Notes: a model not told the origin generated them from the sequence alone. A DNA stretch of 64,000 bases from Cymbomonas tetramitiformis (GCA_001247695.2 LGRX02035424.1:1-64000); one strand, 5' to 3'. Counted from the stretch's first letter, positions 12,571 to 24,506 are shown. Numbers and translations: made by a program.

Positions 12571-13009
12571 CGAGTGCAAGTTCTAGAGGGGGGGGCCCCA
12601 CACAGAGCAAAATTTAAGTTCGGAGGTATTTCGGAACCTACCCCCCCCACTATCAATCCTCGGAAGCTCCTAGAAATACAATGTGAGATGTAAGATGCTC
12701 AGTATAGGAGCTAGCAAAGCGGTCACAAGTGGTTGTTGCAAGTACAGTCTAGGCATGAAATACACGCCAAAGCTGAAGGCTTACTAGAAATAATCTGCTT
12801 GGGTAAATTCACAGCTTGCTAGCTAGTGGTGGGTACAAAGATCTCGCTCGCCTGACTGCGGCATGTGATGGACGGGCGAGACTCTGTCCGGAGTCCCTCG
12901 CGTCGAGACTTGCACCGCCAACACGCGTGTGCTACTCTCTGAGACCATAGTGATCAAAGAAAATGGCGACAAATCCACCTGAGGAAGCCTATCCTCGAGT
13001 AAATTAAGT

Positions 13010-15300
13010 GCATAATTGCCCGTAATTATTAGTAATTGCTGGTAATTATTGAAAAATATAGCAATTATTGGAAATTCTGCGCAATTACCTGCAATTATTG
13101 GTGATTATGCGACATTACTGGTCCTTATTGGTACTTGCCGGTACTTATCGATAACAGGGAGTAGTATCGAAATATTTTTGCTATATTGATAGTTTTCGAT
13201 AAATCAACTTTTATTATTGATCAATAACAATAGGTGCATTCTCATATTGTCTCATATCGATCGATACCAATAGTTGTTTACCCGAGATTAATCAATAACG
13301 ATAAATACACACAACCTCGTGCCCTTATCAATCGATAGCGATAGTTTAACAGTTCTCATCAATAAATAAGTAATATATGCTAACTGTCGATATATCAATA
13401 TTCAATATGACATATCGATAGGTAGCGCCACTGCAACAAATATGTGTGTGTATTCCATATACACACTTCGACACTTGCAACTACATCTGGCACAAACGTG
13501 TAGGAAGTCAGTTAACCGTAAATGAAAGCAGCGTAAACACATGCACCGATTTCAAAATGTGGTCCGGCGCACATATACAACAGTGCACTGAACAGCCTCG
13601 GCGACGCATGCATATACAAAGGTTCAAAATAAGGTACGACACATAGTTACCTCCAATGCTAGGAGAGATGCCTTCAGCATACAAAGCGGCGAGGGCGTTG
13701 CTGACCTTAGCCTTGCCCTCCGCGGATAAAGTCAGCACGAGGTCAACCACAGTCTGATACGAAGGAGGAGTGTAGCCTCCTTTGAAGATGTTGTCGAAAA
13801 TAGCGCGAAACTCCATGTCCTTCTGGGGCAAAGTCAGCGCTCTCCCACGACGAACGAGCCAAAAAGGACACGTAGACCGGTGCAGACGGTCACGTTGCTC
13901 AGCAGAGGACTGAGGGAGCAGGGCCTCGATGCTCCCCTTCTTAGTGCTGCTGCTTTCCCCGCCAGTTTGAAGATCTATCTCGGTCTCGCAGTTCTCGGTC
14001 TTGATATCGACGAGGGCTCCCTTATGCCAATAATGTGCCAAGTGAGTTCGTAGGTTGGAAGTGTTACCACAATACTCCTTGGGCGCGGAGTCGGGTCCAC
14101 AAAGATTGCAGCGGTACTCCACGATCTTCTTGCCTTCCATGCGAACCCTGAAATGCCGCCAGTAGGGCGACCGAAAATTCGCGGCCGGTTTTTGGTAGCC
14201 GCCAGAGTCCTCCTCAACACCTGCCGGTGCGTGTGGAAACATCATACCGTGCGAATATATTATACTAGGAACAATGAGAAGTATGCACACAAAATAAACG
14301 GACCAAAGTCAGGTAGTAGTGCGAACCTTCGCCATCGTTGTCACGCTCCTTGCGCTTGTTCTTCTTAGCCTCGGCGGATTTCTTCGCGATTTTTGTTTGC
14401 TCACGTTCCTGACGATTCTCAAACTCGAGAATCTCAGCGCCATGCCCTGGCAAATTCTCCTTGGGCTCCCATGTATCATTACCCTCGGACAAATCCTTCC
14501 ACCTTATCAACCATTGTTGTTGTCCGTACCGCGTGCGACACGCTATTATTTTCTCTACTCCATAGACTCTATCGTCACTGCCAGCAGCATCGAACGGGTG
14601 TTGCGGGGTAAGTTTCACTAGCCCTTTTCCTTGGGGCAACAACACCTCGCCGGTGGTTGCCTTAGCCTTGCCGTTGCTGCGCGATCCACGTCCACGCTTG
14701 CCCATGCCTGATGCAGTAGAAAAAAGAAAGAATGTCAACCTGATCTGAGCTCGGCAGGAATTCGAATTGTGACGTCTAGACGATAGGGTGTTGTCGAGTT
14801 TTTATAGCCCACGAAGGGGGATCGCCAATTCGGCGCGACTTCGAACAAGAGCGAGAAAGCGGCGTTGGTGCCAACACGCCAATGATGGTGCAGTACGTGC
14901 TTGGTCGAAGATCGATTTATCGATGACGTATTGATAACCAATAATATGTTTGCTTGTGCTAGGAGTTCATTGATCGATTTCAATAGGTGTTCGAGTGTCA
15001 TCGATCAATATCGATAGTTCGCGGGGCTTCGTGCGCATGCATCGATCAATACCAAATAACTGGTCGTCGAGATCAACCAATATCCAATAGTTCGATATCT
15101 ATGAATTTCCTATCAATAAATAACAATATTTCGATAAATCGATACTATCGAAAATAATGAATATCGATACTACTCCTTGATCGATAATCTTTGGCACTTA
15201 TGAGTAATTTTTGAATTTTGCGAATCAGCATACCGCAATTATACGACAATTATACAACACGTGTACGGCAAGTATACCCTACAACTTAGTCGAGGATATG
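13010..15300 (-). mobile_element. DNA transposon with degenerate inverted ends and a chromodomain-BED gene
   Basis: The gene at 13651-14705 is bracketed by AT-rich, ATCGAT-rich arms. Read inward, both arms contain GGAGTAGTATCGA followed by a TTTTCGATA segment (left about 13155-13210, right complement about 15180-15120), preceded by TTATCGAT. This matches in inverted orientation and so suggests terminal or subterminal inverted repeats. Outside these lie ATTATTGG/AATTAC-type repeats on the left and ATTATACGACAATTATAC on the right. The outer limits and target duplication could not be fixed, so the bounds are approximate. Confidence 0.55.
13651..14705 (-). CDS. Chromodomain plus BED zinc finger transposase, N-terminal part
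   Basis: Exon 1 (14705-14327) starts MGKRGRGSRSNGKAKA and encodes a chromodomain at about residues 38-92: VYGVEKIIACRTR, QQWLIRWKDL, DTWEPKENLPG, ILEFENRQ. Chromodomains usually bind methylated histone H3. A Lys/Glu-rich linker ends at a donor after GAAG. The acceptor at 14221 joins in phase to exon 2 (14220-13651). This encodes a BED-type finger (SPYWRHFRVRMEG, YRCNLCG, SNLRTHLAHYWHKG) typical of hAT transposases, then a helical region (MEFRAIFDNIFKGGYTPPSY) common after the BED finger. A donor-like GTAACT follows at 13650, but no catalytic hAT domain or dimerisation region is found before the left arm. The copy is therefore probably internally deleted, or the missing exons were lost. Confidence 0.65.
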
Positions 15301-15559
15301 CCTCTGAGGTGCCTCCGGAAAATCCGGTGTGCTCCGTGGAAATGCGAAAGGGCTTTGCTCATCGAAGAGCGTAGAGAAATGAGCTCTCTGATTGTTATGA
15401 GAGTATGGACCCTCGCAATATACCAACGTCAATAGTCTCGAAAAGATCCGTAAGCTTCTGCTCGAAGAAATCTGAGATGTATCCATAGAACAAAACTCGA
15501 AACGTCGAAATAAATGATGAAATATATATATTATCAAAGACGTAGTCGTAGAGTACCAC

Positions 15560-15800
15560 CACGCCTACTAGTAGGAAATAATGCTTGTCGGCGGCTACCA
15601 GGCAGCCACCGAGAAATCGGGGATTCGAGCCAAAAAAACAAGGGATTTGGGCCCGTAGGGCCCGGCGAGGGGCCCGATAGGGCCATTTGCGGGCCCGAAG
15701 GGCCCAAAAATGGGATTTCAAAATTAAGTTTCCCGGCCATTTTCAGGGCCTCCGTAAGGGGATTTCAGGGGCCTGAAGGGAGGAATGTGCCAGGGCGGGG
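15560..15800. repeat. GGGCCC-rich short repeat block
   Basis: Repeated GGGCCCG(A/T)AGGGCC units alternate with GGGATTT and GGCCATTT. The block contains several self-complementary stretches and could fold strongly. No gene is seen from 15310 to 16110. Confidence 0.5.
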
Positions 15801-17891
15801 CACGACGTAGAGTCTACGACCCCCTCACGATATGCCAACACTGAATGCCAACACACTATTCGATGAAAATGACATTCTCATGTGAAAATGATATTGCCTT
15901 ATTTACCTCATGATAGGATTAAAAAGCCGCATTTTAACAGTCAAGAACATGCAAGTGCAGGCTGTGCATTAGATTTAATGGTTTTTATGGTACACAATTG
16001 AGGTCAAATGCACTTTTTCGAAATCTAGGAGGAGTGAAAACACAAAGAACTTTTTACTCAGAATATATATACATGTTATACACATATTATTTACATGTTT
16101 TTTTTCAGTCTTGCTTTACGCGTCCACTTCAGGTGCTACCGCTACCGCTACGCAATTATCAAAAGTTTCGTCTTCATCGGAATCATCCGATTCATTCAAG
16201 TCACCTAGGACCTTGCGCGTACGTTTGGTTTGTTGTGCAAGCAAAGCGACGACTATCTGCGCGCATTGCTCGTTCGGTATACTCCGTTGGGGGTCTTTCG
16301 CATCCACATTCCATGCCAGCACTATTTCATTCTGATCGAAAGTCTCGGTAGACGGTCGGTGCCCCGATGGCGCTGCGAAAGCTCCTAGGTGACTCGCAAG
16401 ATGCTTGCCGAGGTGCTTCTTCGTGGTGCCGGTGTACTTTTTGGGTTGGAAATAGCGATATTGCAGCTGCTGAGTTGACGGAGTGCGCGCCTCCACCTTC
16501 ACCAAGTGCAACGGATCCGACCATTCGCTTCGCCTCTGTTGTACGCGGAAAGCGCACATGTCGTGTTCACGTTCCACTGCGAGAGCCACTGCAAAGCTGC
16601 CGACTGTCATCTGGTCGTAGGTGACCTCCAACTGGGCGTTGTCCACGTACTGCTCTGCTTGCTTTTGGGCTCGACCTTGATGTTTCCGTTTACCGTTGTA
16701 AATTTCTATCGGCGCTCGATCAATTCGGCGTTGGATGCGCACCGGTATAACGGGGACGGCGGCGGCACCGGCAGCTTCTATCGCCAAAGCGGGCGCCTCT
16801 ATCAGTCGAACCAAGGTGGCATTGCGCTCAATGCCGATTTTCTCAGGATGCTGGAAGGTATCGCGGGCGCTTGACATTCTCCACCACGGCAGTTAGGTGG
16901 CGCTGTTTCTCGACGACGACATCCTCGCGCCAAAACTTTTCGTGCACGTCCGTGAGCTTTGAGCCCAAAATGTCCTTCAACGCCTGTAATATATGCTCGA
17001 GCTTTTCGATGCCTTCTACGGTAAAAGGATTCGGCGTGACGTATCCAGACCCCGCGACCGGGGGTGTAGAAGCAAGTCTTGCCAATGGAGTCTCGGGTGA
17101 CCATTTGCGTGAAATGGAATACTGTTTGTACTGCATGCCCACTTCGCCGTGCTCGTCCTTCTTGAACTTGAAAGCCTGCTGTGTTGAAATATTGTGGCAA
17201 TCGAAGACGTGAACAGAAAACCAAGAGCTGAAGCCAAAGATCTTCTCGGTGTGCTCACACGTTACACCATCCGTAAAGCATTCTTGTGCGACCTGTATCA
17301 TCTCATCGAGCGTAAAAGTTTGCTTGCGTCGTAGACGCACGGAGAAACGTGAAAACATCTGGTCAATGTTCTCGTGCGTATGTCCCACCAACAGAAAGTT
17401 TAGTTTCACCTTGCGAAAGACGGCCGTGTGAACCAACCAAGCTGCGTATGCCAACATCAACTTGCTCTTGTTGGTGTTCACATTGTCAAGCTGTACATAC
17501 AATACTTCAGGCATCGGGTATGAATTTTCCCCGTCCCCGTTGCGTCGATGCTCTTGAATGCGGAGGATATCCCAGTGTAAAACGTTGACAAGGAAGTTTG
17601 CATCGTCCTTGAAGTTGGCGTAGTTGAAATCCATGAAGCGGCCCACGTTCTCGATCATGCTCCCCATGTTGTGCACGTCAAGGAAGTCCTTAGAGTCCAG
17701 ATGTTTAGGGATACGTCGAAAGGGCTCGGGGTTTATTCCGGATTAACTTTGGGGCGAAAACTAGATTAAAAATGATAGTTCCTACTTTCGAATTAAATGA
17801 CACGTTACATGTCGTCCGCGAATGTCATCATATAGAGTACCATGCGTCCGCGTATGTCATATAGATAGAGCGCTCCGTCCGGCACATGGTA

Positions 17892-19484
17892 CACATGGTA
17901 AAGCTGCGAACGGAAGGTCAAAGGCAAAGGGGAAAAGGGTTTAAGATTTAGCGGCAGTAGGAATAGTTTTCAGAAGCATATGAAAAGTATTCTAGTGCTT
18001 CTGAAAACTATTCCTACTTCTTCTATATCCTAAACCCTTTGCCTTGCCTTTTACTGCTGCACGCGACCGGCAAGCATCTTTGAAACTTCCGAGTTTCAAA
18101 GATGCGTTTTGTATTTTGGGTGCACCCTAAAATTACAAAACAGCCGAGCGCTTCCCGTTTGTGCGGGATATTCACATAGAAAAAAGAAAAAGAAAAAGAA
18201 AAAACCACGCCCGTCGGGCGTATGAGTAAATTAATTTCCCCGGCCCTACTCTGGGCCGGGATATTCACATTTATTCCATGGCATATTTCATATGAAATAT
18301 ACACATAAGCACGAAGGCATCGGCCACGCATCTTTGAAACTAACGAGTTTCGAAGATGCGTTTTTTGTCATTTGGGTGCGCATACCCAAATAACAAATCA
18401 GCCGAGCGCTTCCCGTTGGCGTGGGGTATCCAACGCTTGAATGTTGAATATTCATTATAATATGAGTTAGCATGCGAGGTTGCGAAGGCATCGGGACAGA
18501 ATCTACGAAACTGTCCTATGCCTTTGCCTTTGGGTTTGGGTTCGAACGTGACACCCAAACCCAAAGATGCCAAACAGCCGAGGGCTTCCCGTGCGTCCTA
18601 GAGCACGAAACTTGGCACAAATACTGCCAAGGTACATATCTTTAAGTTACCTGAAGCTCAAGGCTTCAAGTTACTTGTGCGCGAAACGCGCAATTTGTTT
18701 CTAAGGCAGATGTTTTGGGTTTGGGTTCGAACCCAAACTCAAAGATGCCAAACAGCCGAGGGCTTCCCGTGCGTCCTAGAGCACGAAGCTTGGCACAAAT
18801 ACTGCCAAGATACATATCTTTAAGTTACTTGAAGCTCAAGGCTTCAAGTTACTTGTGCGCGAAACGCGCAATTTATTTCTATGGCAGATGTTTTGGGTTT
18901 GGGTTTGGGTTCGAACCCAAACGCAAAGATGCCAAACAGCCGAGGGCTTCCCGTGCGTCCTAGAGCACGAAGCTTGGCACAAATACTGCCAAGGGATATA
19001 TCTTTAAGTTACCTGAAGCTCAAGGCTTCAAGTTACTTGTGCGCCCAACGCGCAATTTATTTCTAAGGCAGATGTTTTGGGTTCGGGTTTGGGTTCGAAC
19101 CCAAACCCAAACCCAAAGATGCCAAGCAGCCGAGGGTTTCCCCTGCGTGTGCATGTGAGTTAATTCATATGAAATATTCCATGGAATACATGTGAATATC
19201 CCGCACAAACGGGAAGCGCTCGGCTGTTTTGTAATTTTAGGGTGCACCCAAAATACAAAACGCATCTTTGAAACTCGGAAGTTTCAAAGATGCTTGCCGG
19301 TCGCGTGCAGCAGTAAAAGGCAAGGCAAAGGGTTTAGGATATAGAAGAAGTAGGAATAGTTTTCAGAAGCACTAGAATACTTTCCATATGCTTCTGAAAA
19401 CTATTCCTACTGCCGCTAAATCTTAAACCCTTTGCCTTCCCCTTTGCCTTTGACCTTCCGTTCGCAGTTTTACCATGTGCACCT
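17892..19484. repeat. Nested long inverted repeat, arms about 290 bp
   Basis: The left arm 17892-18178 and right arm about 19190-19484 are nearly identical in inverted orientation, with a few mismatches and small indels. Each arm has two internal hairpins: GTAGGAATAGTTTTCAGAAG with its complement, and GCATCTTTGAAACT with its complement. The arms may be subterminal structure of the Mutator-like element or a second foldback element inside it. Confidence 0.85.
18575..19140. repeat. Three tandem units of about 180 bp with TTCGAA-centred palindromes
   Basis: Each unit starts near GAGGGCTTCCCGTGCGTCC, carries CTTGGCACAAATACTGCC, AAGCTCAAGGCTTCAAGTTA and GCGCGAAACGCGC, and ends with a palindrome TTTGGGTTCGAACCCAAA. 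The palindrome arms grow by TTTGGG steps: short in the first unit and longer in the next two. Confidence 0.85.
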
Positions 19485-20479
19485 CGGAGCGGTGGCACCT
19501 CGGGTCCGGCGAAATGACGATGACGACCTGTCTCAGGTCTGATGACATCTCGATCGCGCGGAATCAGTTCCCACTTCGTGCCCAATAACGTTTACCCATG
19601 CGACTGCGACATGACACACCCAAAATTAATCTAGAATAAGGCACTGTCATTCTTAATCTAGTTTTCGCCCCAAAATTAATCTAGAAATAACCTTTTGCCC
19701 GTCGAAAGTGTGGCAGTCGGGTGGTCCACTGCGCCATGCCATCGATGATCGCCGAGGCGTACTTATGCCAAGTTTTTTTCATGGCAATGCTTTTGGCCAT
19801 ATTCGCTTTACGACCATGTTTGTAGAACTTCTGGCGCTCCGCTCGTGCGATTGCCAGATGTTTGTTGAGAGGCCCGTAGGTTGTATTGCGCTGTGCAAGG
19901 TACACAGATTCGGGTCAGTGAACAAATTACATAAGCATACAAACACATCACAAAAGTTATTCAAGAATATTCACCTTTTTGAGATTTGGTCAAGCCTTCC
20001 TTCAATAACTTGAAGGACGCGCAAACATCGCACTGAGAAAATCGGTTCACCGATGAAATCTTGAGCCAAGAGCTGTAATCTTCGTCAAATACTTTGTAGA
20101 AGTAACTGAGAGAGATCTTTTTGCTCTCCTCATTCTCACCCAAGCCCTCGATGTACTCGCCCCACAGCTCTTCGATGGTCAAACCATCCGAAGAAAGGTG
20201 AATCTCGGCTTTGTCAGGTTGGGGTTGTCCGTATTCGTCGGCGCATTTCTTGATCCATGCGACGTCCGACTCGCGTTTCAGGGAAATCTTGCGGTTGTCC
20301 TCCTCGTACGTCAATCCATGAACAAACGTGTGTCGGCCCTCGAGCACGCGTTTCCGACAGTCGTGGAGATAGAACCCGTAGCTGATGCCGTAAGCCATAT
20401 AGTAGAACTTAAAGCACGCCTGTTACAGAAAAAAAGACACCACTCAAAGAAACGATATACACAGCGCACTGCAAAGGGG

Positions 20480-21040
20480 GAAGGCAGTTCATTAGCTAAT
20501 GAACTGTCCTCATAGAAAAGTTAATATTTAACAATAGCTTCGAGCGAAACCTGTTCATTAGCTAATGAACTGCTTCACCAACCAAAGCGCCTCAACTGCC
20601 GTACTTTGGCGAGAAGTTGTGCATTAGCTAATGAACGACTTCTCCTCCCAAAGTGCCTTTATCGCCGTACTTTGGCGAGAAACCGTTCATTAGCTAATGA
20701 ACGACTTCTCCTCCCAAAGTGCCTTTACAGTACTGCCGTACTTTGGCGAGAAGTTATTCATTAGCTAATGAACAACTTCTCCTCCCAAAGCGCCTCAACT
20801 GCCGTACTTTGGCGAGAAGTTGTTCATTAGCTAATGAACAACTTCTCCTCCCAAAGCGCCTCAACTGCCGTACTTTGGTGAGAAGTTGTTCATTAGCTAA
20901 TGAACGACTTCTCCTCCCAAAGCGCCTCAACTGCCATACTTTGGCGAGAAGTTGTTCATTAGCTAATGAACAACTTCTCCTCCCAGAGTGCCTTTACTGC
21001 AGTACTTTGGCGAGAAACCGTTCATTCGATAATGAACAAG
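20480..21040. repeat. Intronic palindrome array, core TTCATTAGCTAATGAA
   Basis: About eight units of roughly 61-75 bp fill the intron between the 21055 and 20417 exon borders of the DUF7869-type gene. Each unit has CTCCTCCCAAAG, TTTGGCGAGAAG and a perfect palindrome. The best copies extend the core to about 34 bp with arms GAGAAGTTG / CAACTTCTC. Sequence differences within the arms are often matched on both sides. Confidence 0.9.
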
Positions 21041-22050
21041 TTCAAATAAACATACCTGTTTCTTGTTCAAAAAGTATTTGAAGTCGAATGTATCTTCTGA
21101 TCGAAAGCTGTTTTTTAGCAAGTCCTTCACGAAGTATTCCTTTCTATCTTTTTGAGACATGCTGAAAATGTTTTCGCGAAAACACTTAATATCTGTCGAT
21201 GAGAAAGGCATGCAGCAGCGACTTGCAGTTGCACTTCATAGTTTCTGCCATTGATTGTTATACTGTCAGCCTGCAAACGTCGCTGCTTGATACTGATTGC
21301 GCCTTCATATTTCTTCTTGCGTATGTCGGATTCGTACGGTTTGCGCACAGCAATCTGCTTGTTTACTTCACCGTTCAAACGCCGAAGAGGCTCCCCATCT
21401 AGCGCGTCTAAACTTGTCGCTGAAATTTCTGAATCGAGTCTGCTTTTTATCTTATTTAAGTCAATTTCTCGCAAAGCGCGTGTCCCGGAAACGCGTGAAG
21501 AATTTGAGCTAACTTCCGATATATACGTCAAAGGCGCGTTCCACAGGACCATTTGCGTATTTGCGCTCGGGGCTATGCTTGGAATTGGCTCCTGATCAAA
21601 GAAGTATGTATCTAACTCCATAGAATCTTCAATAATCATTTGCGGGCACGGTTTGCAGATAATCTCGCAACCGTAGTCAAGTGGAATAGAAGAAAACATT
21701 TTTACGTCAAAATTAGGCTTCATTAGCTTATGGAGCCGTTTTTTACGTTCTGAAAATGATATGGACTGGCGAGTCAACAGAGTATTTCTATCTTCTTGGA
21801 TCGATCGATCCTCGATTTCAGCGCAAATGACACCATGTTATCCTCAAATCGTATCTTTCATCTGAACTGACCGAATCAGGTCGCGGCATCAAATGTCATT
21901 TTTGAAAGAATCTGACATCGATATCTGAGATGTCATTTTTAGCCGACAGAAATGACTTGCAATATTTCGCTAAAGTTAAATCACTTTTTCAGATTTTCTT
22001 CACACACCCCCCTTTCCACAGTTGACAGCCATTTTTTCTCTCATTTCAGT

Positions 22051-22674
22051 ATGGCGACTGCAGATACATTTCACGCACTGAGGCAGAATTGCGTCTGCCA
22101 AGACTATCTCGCTTGTAGGTGGAGCATTGTTCGAACGCTTGAAACCGACCAACCCGCGGACACCTTGCGGTTGGTAATCCACCCAGATAACATGCATGAC
22201 GAGACTTAAGATATGTTTTACAATTTTCCCAAAACCCCCTATCTGGCCGCTGTTGATACAGAGGGCACCCTAAACCCGGAAAAACGAGTGGCGTATAGTA
22301 TAATCGAAGACGAAAGGCCAATTTTGAGTTTTGTCGTACTTAGGAACAATAAGTTGACTCTATTCGAATTAAGCAGCGAGGGTTTTCAAGAAGGCCGAGC
22401 CCTGTCCTGTCCCAAGCACACCAATCGGCTCTCGGCTTTCACAACCCTAAAAGCTAAAGCAGAGCAAGCAGATCGCAGCAAAGAATTCCCTTTGGCGAGC
22501 TATGTGAGCCAGGCGTGGAAACTGTCAATTTCAGCCGCTTTCTGGAAAAGCAAGAGGCCAGCGCCAGTGGTGGATGACCTCAGCGGTGGTGGCGAAATAC
22601 CTGTTACTCAGCCTTCGGAATGGCTCTTCGCCTTGAGCCTGACGGAACGCGCGGGGAGAGCGTTCATTGGCTAA
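22051..22674 (+). CDS. Divergent unrecognised gene upstream of the DUF7869-type gene
   Basis: Two frames: 22051-22209 (MATADTFHALRQNCVCQDYL, ending DNMHDET) and, after a few bases, 22213-22674 (MFYNFPKTPYLAAVDTEGTL, ...SYVSQAWKLSISAAFWKSKR). They may be one protein disrupted by a stop or two exons. The start lies 273 bp from, and divergent to, the start of the DUF7869-type gene, so the pair may share a promoter and be parts of one transposon. The C-terminal LTERAGRAFIG is encoded by the first copy of the downstream palindrome repeat, so the repeat has entered the coding region. No known family. Confidence 0.4.
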
Positions 22675-22714
22675 TGAACGCTTTCCTCCTCGGGATGTGC
22701 GCCTTGATGCCTAT

Positions 22715-23340
22715 TACCCGCAGCTTAAGGTGGCTTAAGCCACCTTAACTTGAAGGGCTCATTGGGGCTTCCTCGGCGGTGCTTTCAAAATTTGGAGACC
22801 TATGTCGTCAAGATCTTGAGCTGCTCTTTCTGCAGTGTTTTATCAAAAGTTTGATCTGAGTTCATCTTGACCCTCAAAATCTCGGTTGAAGTAGGGTGGA
22901 TATTTCCCAATTTTCCTTAAGATGGCTTAAGCCACCTTAAGCCAATTAGCTCACGGGGGCTTCCTCGAAGGCGCTTTTCAAAATTTGGAGACCTATGATG
23001 TCAAGATCTCGAGCTGCTCTTTCTGCAGTGTGTTGCCAAAAGTTTGATCCGAGGTCATCTTGACCCTCAAAATCTCGGTTGAAGTAGCATGGGTATGCAA
23101 AAACCGGAAAAATCGCTCAAAATTCACTAAATGTTGCACCCTCTTGGATACTTCCCAAAATTGCTCACCGGGAACTTGGGCTCGCCGAATAGTGCATATA
23201 GTGTCTAAAAGAAGACAATGTCGCCGTCATTTTGAGCTAAAAAAATCTAGTTTCCGGTACCGATAGCTCCCGCAATAATTGAAAACGTTAAGGTGGCTTA
23301 AGCCACCCTAAATCGCTGTTAGGGTGGCTTAAGCCACCCG
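22715..23340. repeat. GGTGGCTTAAGCCACC palindromes and a 145-bp duplication
   Basis: The palindrome GGTGGCTTAAGCCACC, or close variants, occurs at about 22729, 22921, 23291 and 23321. Between the first two and following the second lies a 145-bp direct repeat (about 22752-22895 and 22948-23090) with TTTTCAAAATTTGGAGACC and GACCCTCAAAATCTCGGTTG. Confidence 0.8.
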
Positions 23341-23344
23341 AAGG

Positions 23345-23935
23345 GTAATAGCCATTGAGCCTGAACTCGCGGGGAGAGCGTTCATTAGCTAATGAACGCT
23401 TTCCTCCTCGAGACGCGCGCCTTGAGCCTGAACTCGCGGGGAGAGCGTTCATTAGCTAATGAAGACTTTCCTCCTCGAGACGCGCGCCTTGAGCCTGAAC
23501 TCGCAGGGAGAGCGATCATTAGCTAATGAACGCTTTCCTCCTCGAAACGCGCGCCTTGAGCCTGAACTCGCGGGGAGAGCGTTCATTAGCTAATGAACGC
23601 TTTCCTCCTCGAGACGCTCGCCTTGAGCCCGAACTCGCGGGGAGAGCGATCATTAGCTAATGAACGCTTTCCTCCTCGAGACGCGCGCCTTGAGCCTGAA
23701 CTCGCGGGGAGAGCGTTCATTAGCTAATGAATGCTTTCCTCCTCGAGACGCGCGCCTTGAGCCTGAACTCGCGGGGAGAGCGTTCATTAGCTAATGAACG
23801 CTTTCCTCCTCGAGACGCGCGCCTTGAGCCTGAACTCGCGGGGAGAGCGTTCAATAGCTAATGAGGGCTTTCCTCCTCGGGATGTGCGCCTTGAGCCTGA
23901 ACTCGCGGGGAGAGCGTTCATTAGCTAATGTACAG
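23345..23935. repeat. Palindrome array 2, same TTCATTAGCTAATGAA core
   Basis: About ten units of 60-61 bp (GCCTTGAGCCTGAACTCGCG, GGGAGAGCG, core, CGCTTTCCTCCTCGAGACGC). The core is identical to the array inside the intron of the DUF7869-type gene, but the unit flanks are unrelated, apart from CTCCTC next to the palindrome. An isolated earlier copy is at 22660-22690. Confidence 0.9.
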
Positions 23936-24506
23936 TTTTGTCTCGTCCCAGGTTGCCAGGAGAACGGATGTGCAGCTTGCTGCCGAACGCGCCCTTCAAG
24001 CAGCTGGTGGCTCCAGAGCGTTCACTGGAGCAGGCCCACGTGTGGATATGTCTCAAGTGGCCACCCCATCTGAGGCAAGGCAGGCAACCGAGGAGGCCGC
24101 ACATGGATGGCATGCTAAGCTGAAAGTCGAGCATTCGCGAAAGTTAGATTTCGAGGAGAAAGCGGAATTTTGCAGGAGAATCGAGATGGAGCACCGGTGG
24201 CCGAATTCAATGTCGACCGACGAGGCGGCTGAGCAAGGGAGTGTGTTCCGCGTCTACCCATCGGTTGCCTGTACCTCGCGGTCGGGTACAGTAAACACTC
24301 AAGAATATTTAATGAAACAGCAGATCGGCTCCGGCCGCCAAATCACTAAAATCGTGACCCCCTCCCGCCGCCGCGTGCTAATGAATTCGTTCATTAGAAG
24401 GAACGCGATTCGTGAGCCAGCCAGCGCCATTCGTTATCTTCCTCAGCCTTACAAACTGAAATTTTCGAGAAAACTGTGTGCTTCGAGGATTTTTCGAAGT
24501 GATAAA

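Larger units (their letters stand above)
17723..19699. mobile_element. Non-autonomous Mutator-like element with perfect 9-bp target duplication
   Basis: CGTCGAAAG occurs immediately left (17714-17722) and right (19700-19708). The ends are inverted: the left begins GGCTCGGGGTTTATTCC, the right complement begins GGCAAAAGGTTATTTC, and both continue into TTTGGGGCGAAAACTAGATT. A 9-bp duplication is typical of Mutator-like elements. Removing the element and one duplication leaves the host gene reading in frame (LPHFRR then IPKHLDSK). No transposase is encoded inside. Confidence 0.9.
16116..21777 (-). pseudogene. DUF7869-type transposon gene, split by a Mutator-like insertion
   Basis: A multi-exon minus-strand gene. 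21777-21240: N-terminal region (MTRQSISFSERKKRLHKL). 21205-21055: CMPFSSTDIKCFRENIFSMS; the adjoining Cys-rich segment is spread over three frames near 21200-21240, so one or two bases appear lost. 20417-19973: YGFYLHDCRKRVLEGRHTF, FSQCDVCASFKLLKEG. 19894-19700: YGPLNKHLAIARAERQ, IIDGMAQWTTRLPHFRR. After the insertion (17723-19699) it resumes in frame at 17713 with IPKHLDSKDFLDVHN and YVQLDNVNTNKSK...FLLVGHTHENIDQMFSRFS, the hallmark of this family. A 253-residue C-terminal frame (16877-16116) overlaps the previous one in another frame, implying a frameshift or missed intron. The family is scattered through protist and animal repeats. Its catalytic chemistry is unproven, though the LDN and HTHE..D motifs would suit an RNase H-like nuclease. 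Confidence 0.75.

Noticed and set aside
12202..12693. Repetitive ORFs of 80-125 residues on both strands
   Set aside because: They are translations of a 42-bp minisatellite, whose unit length is divisible by three.
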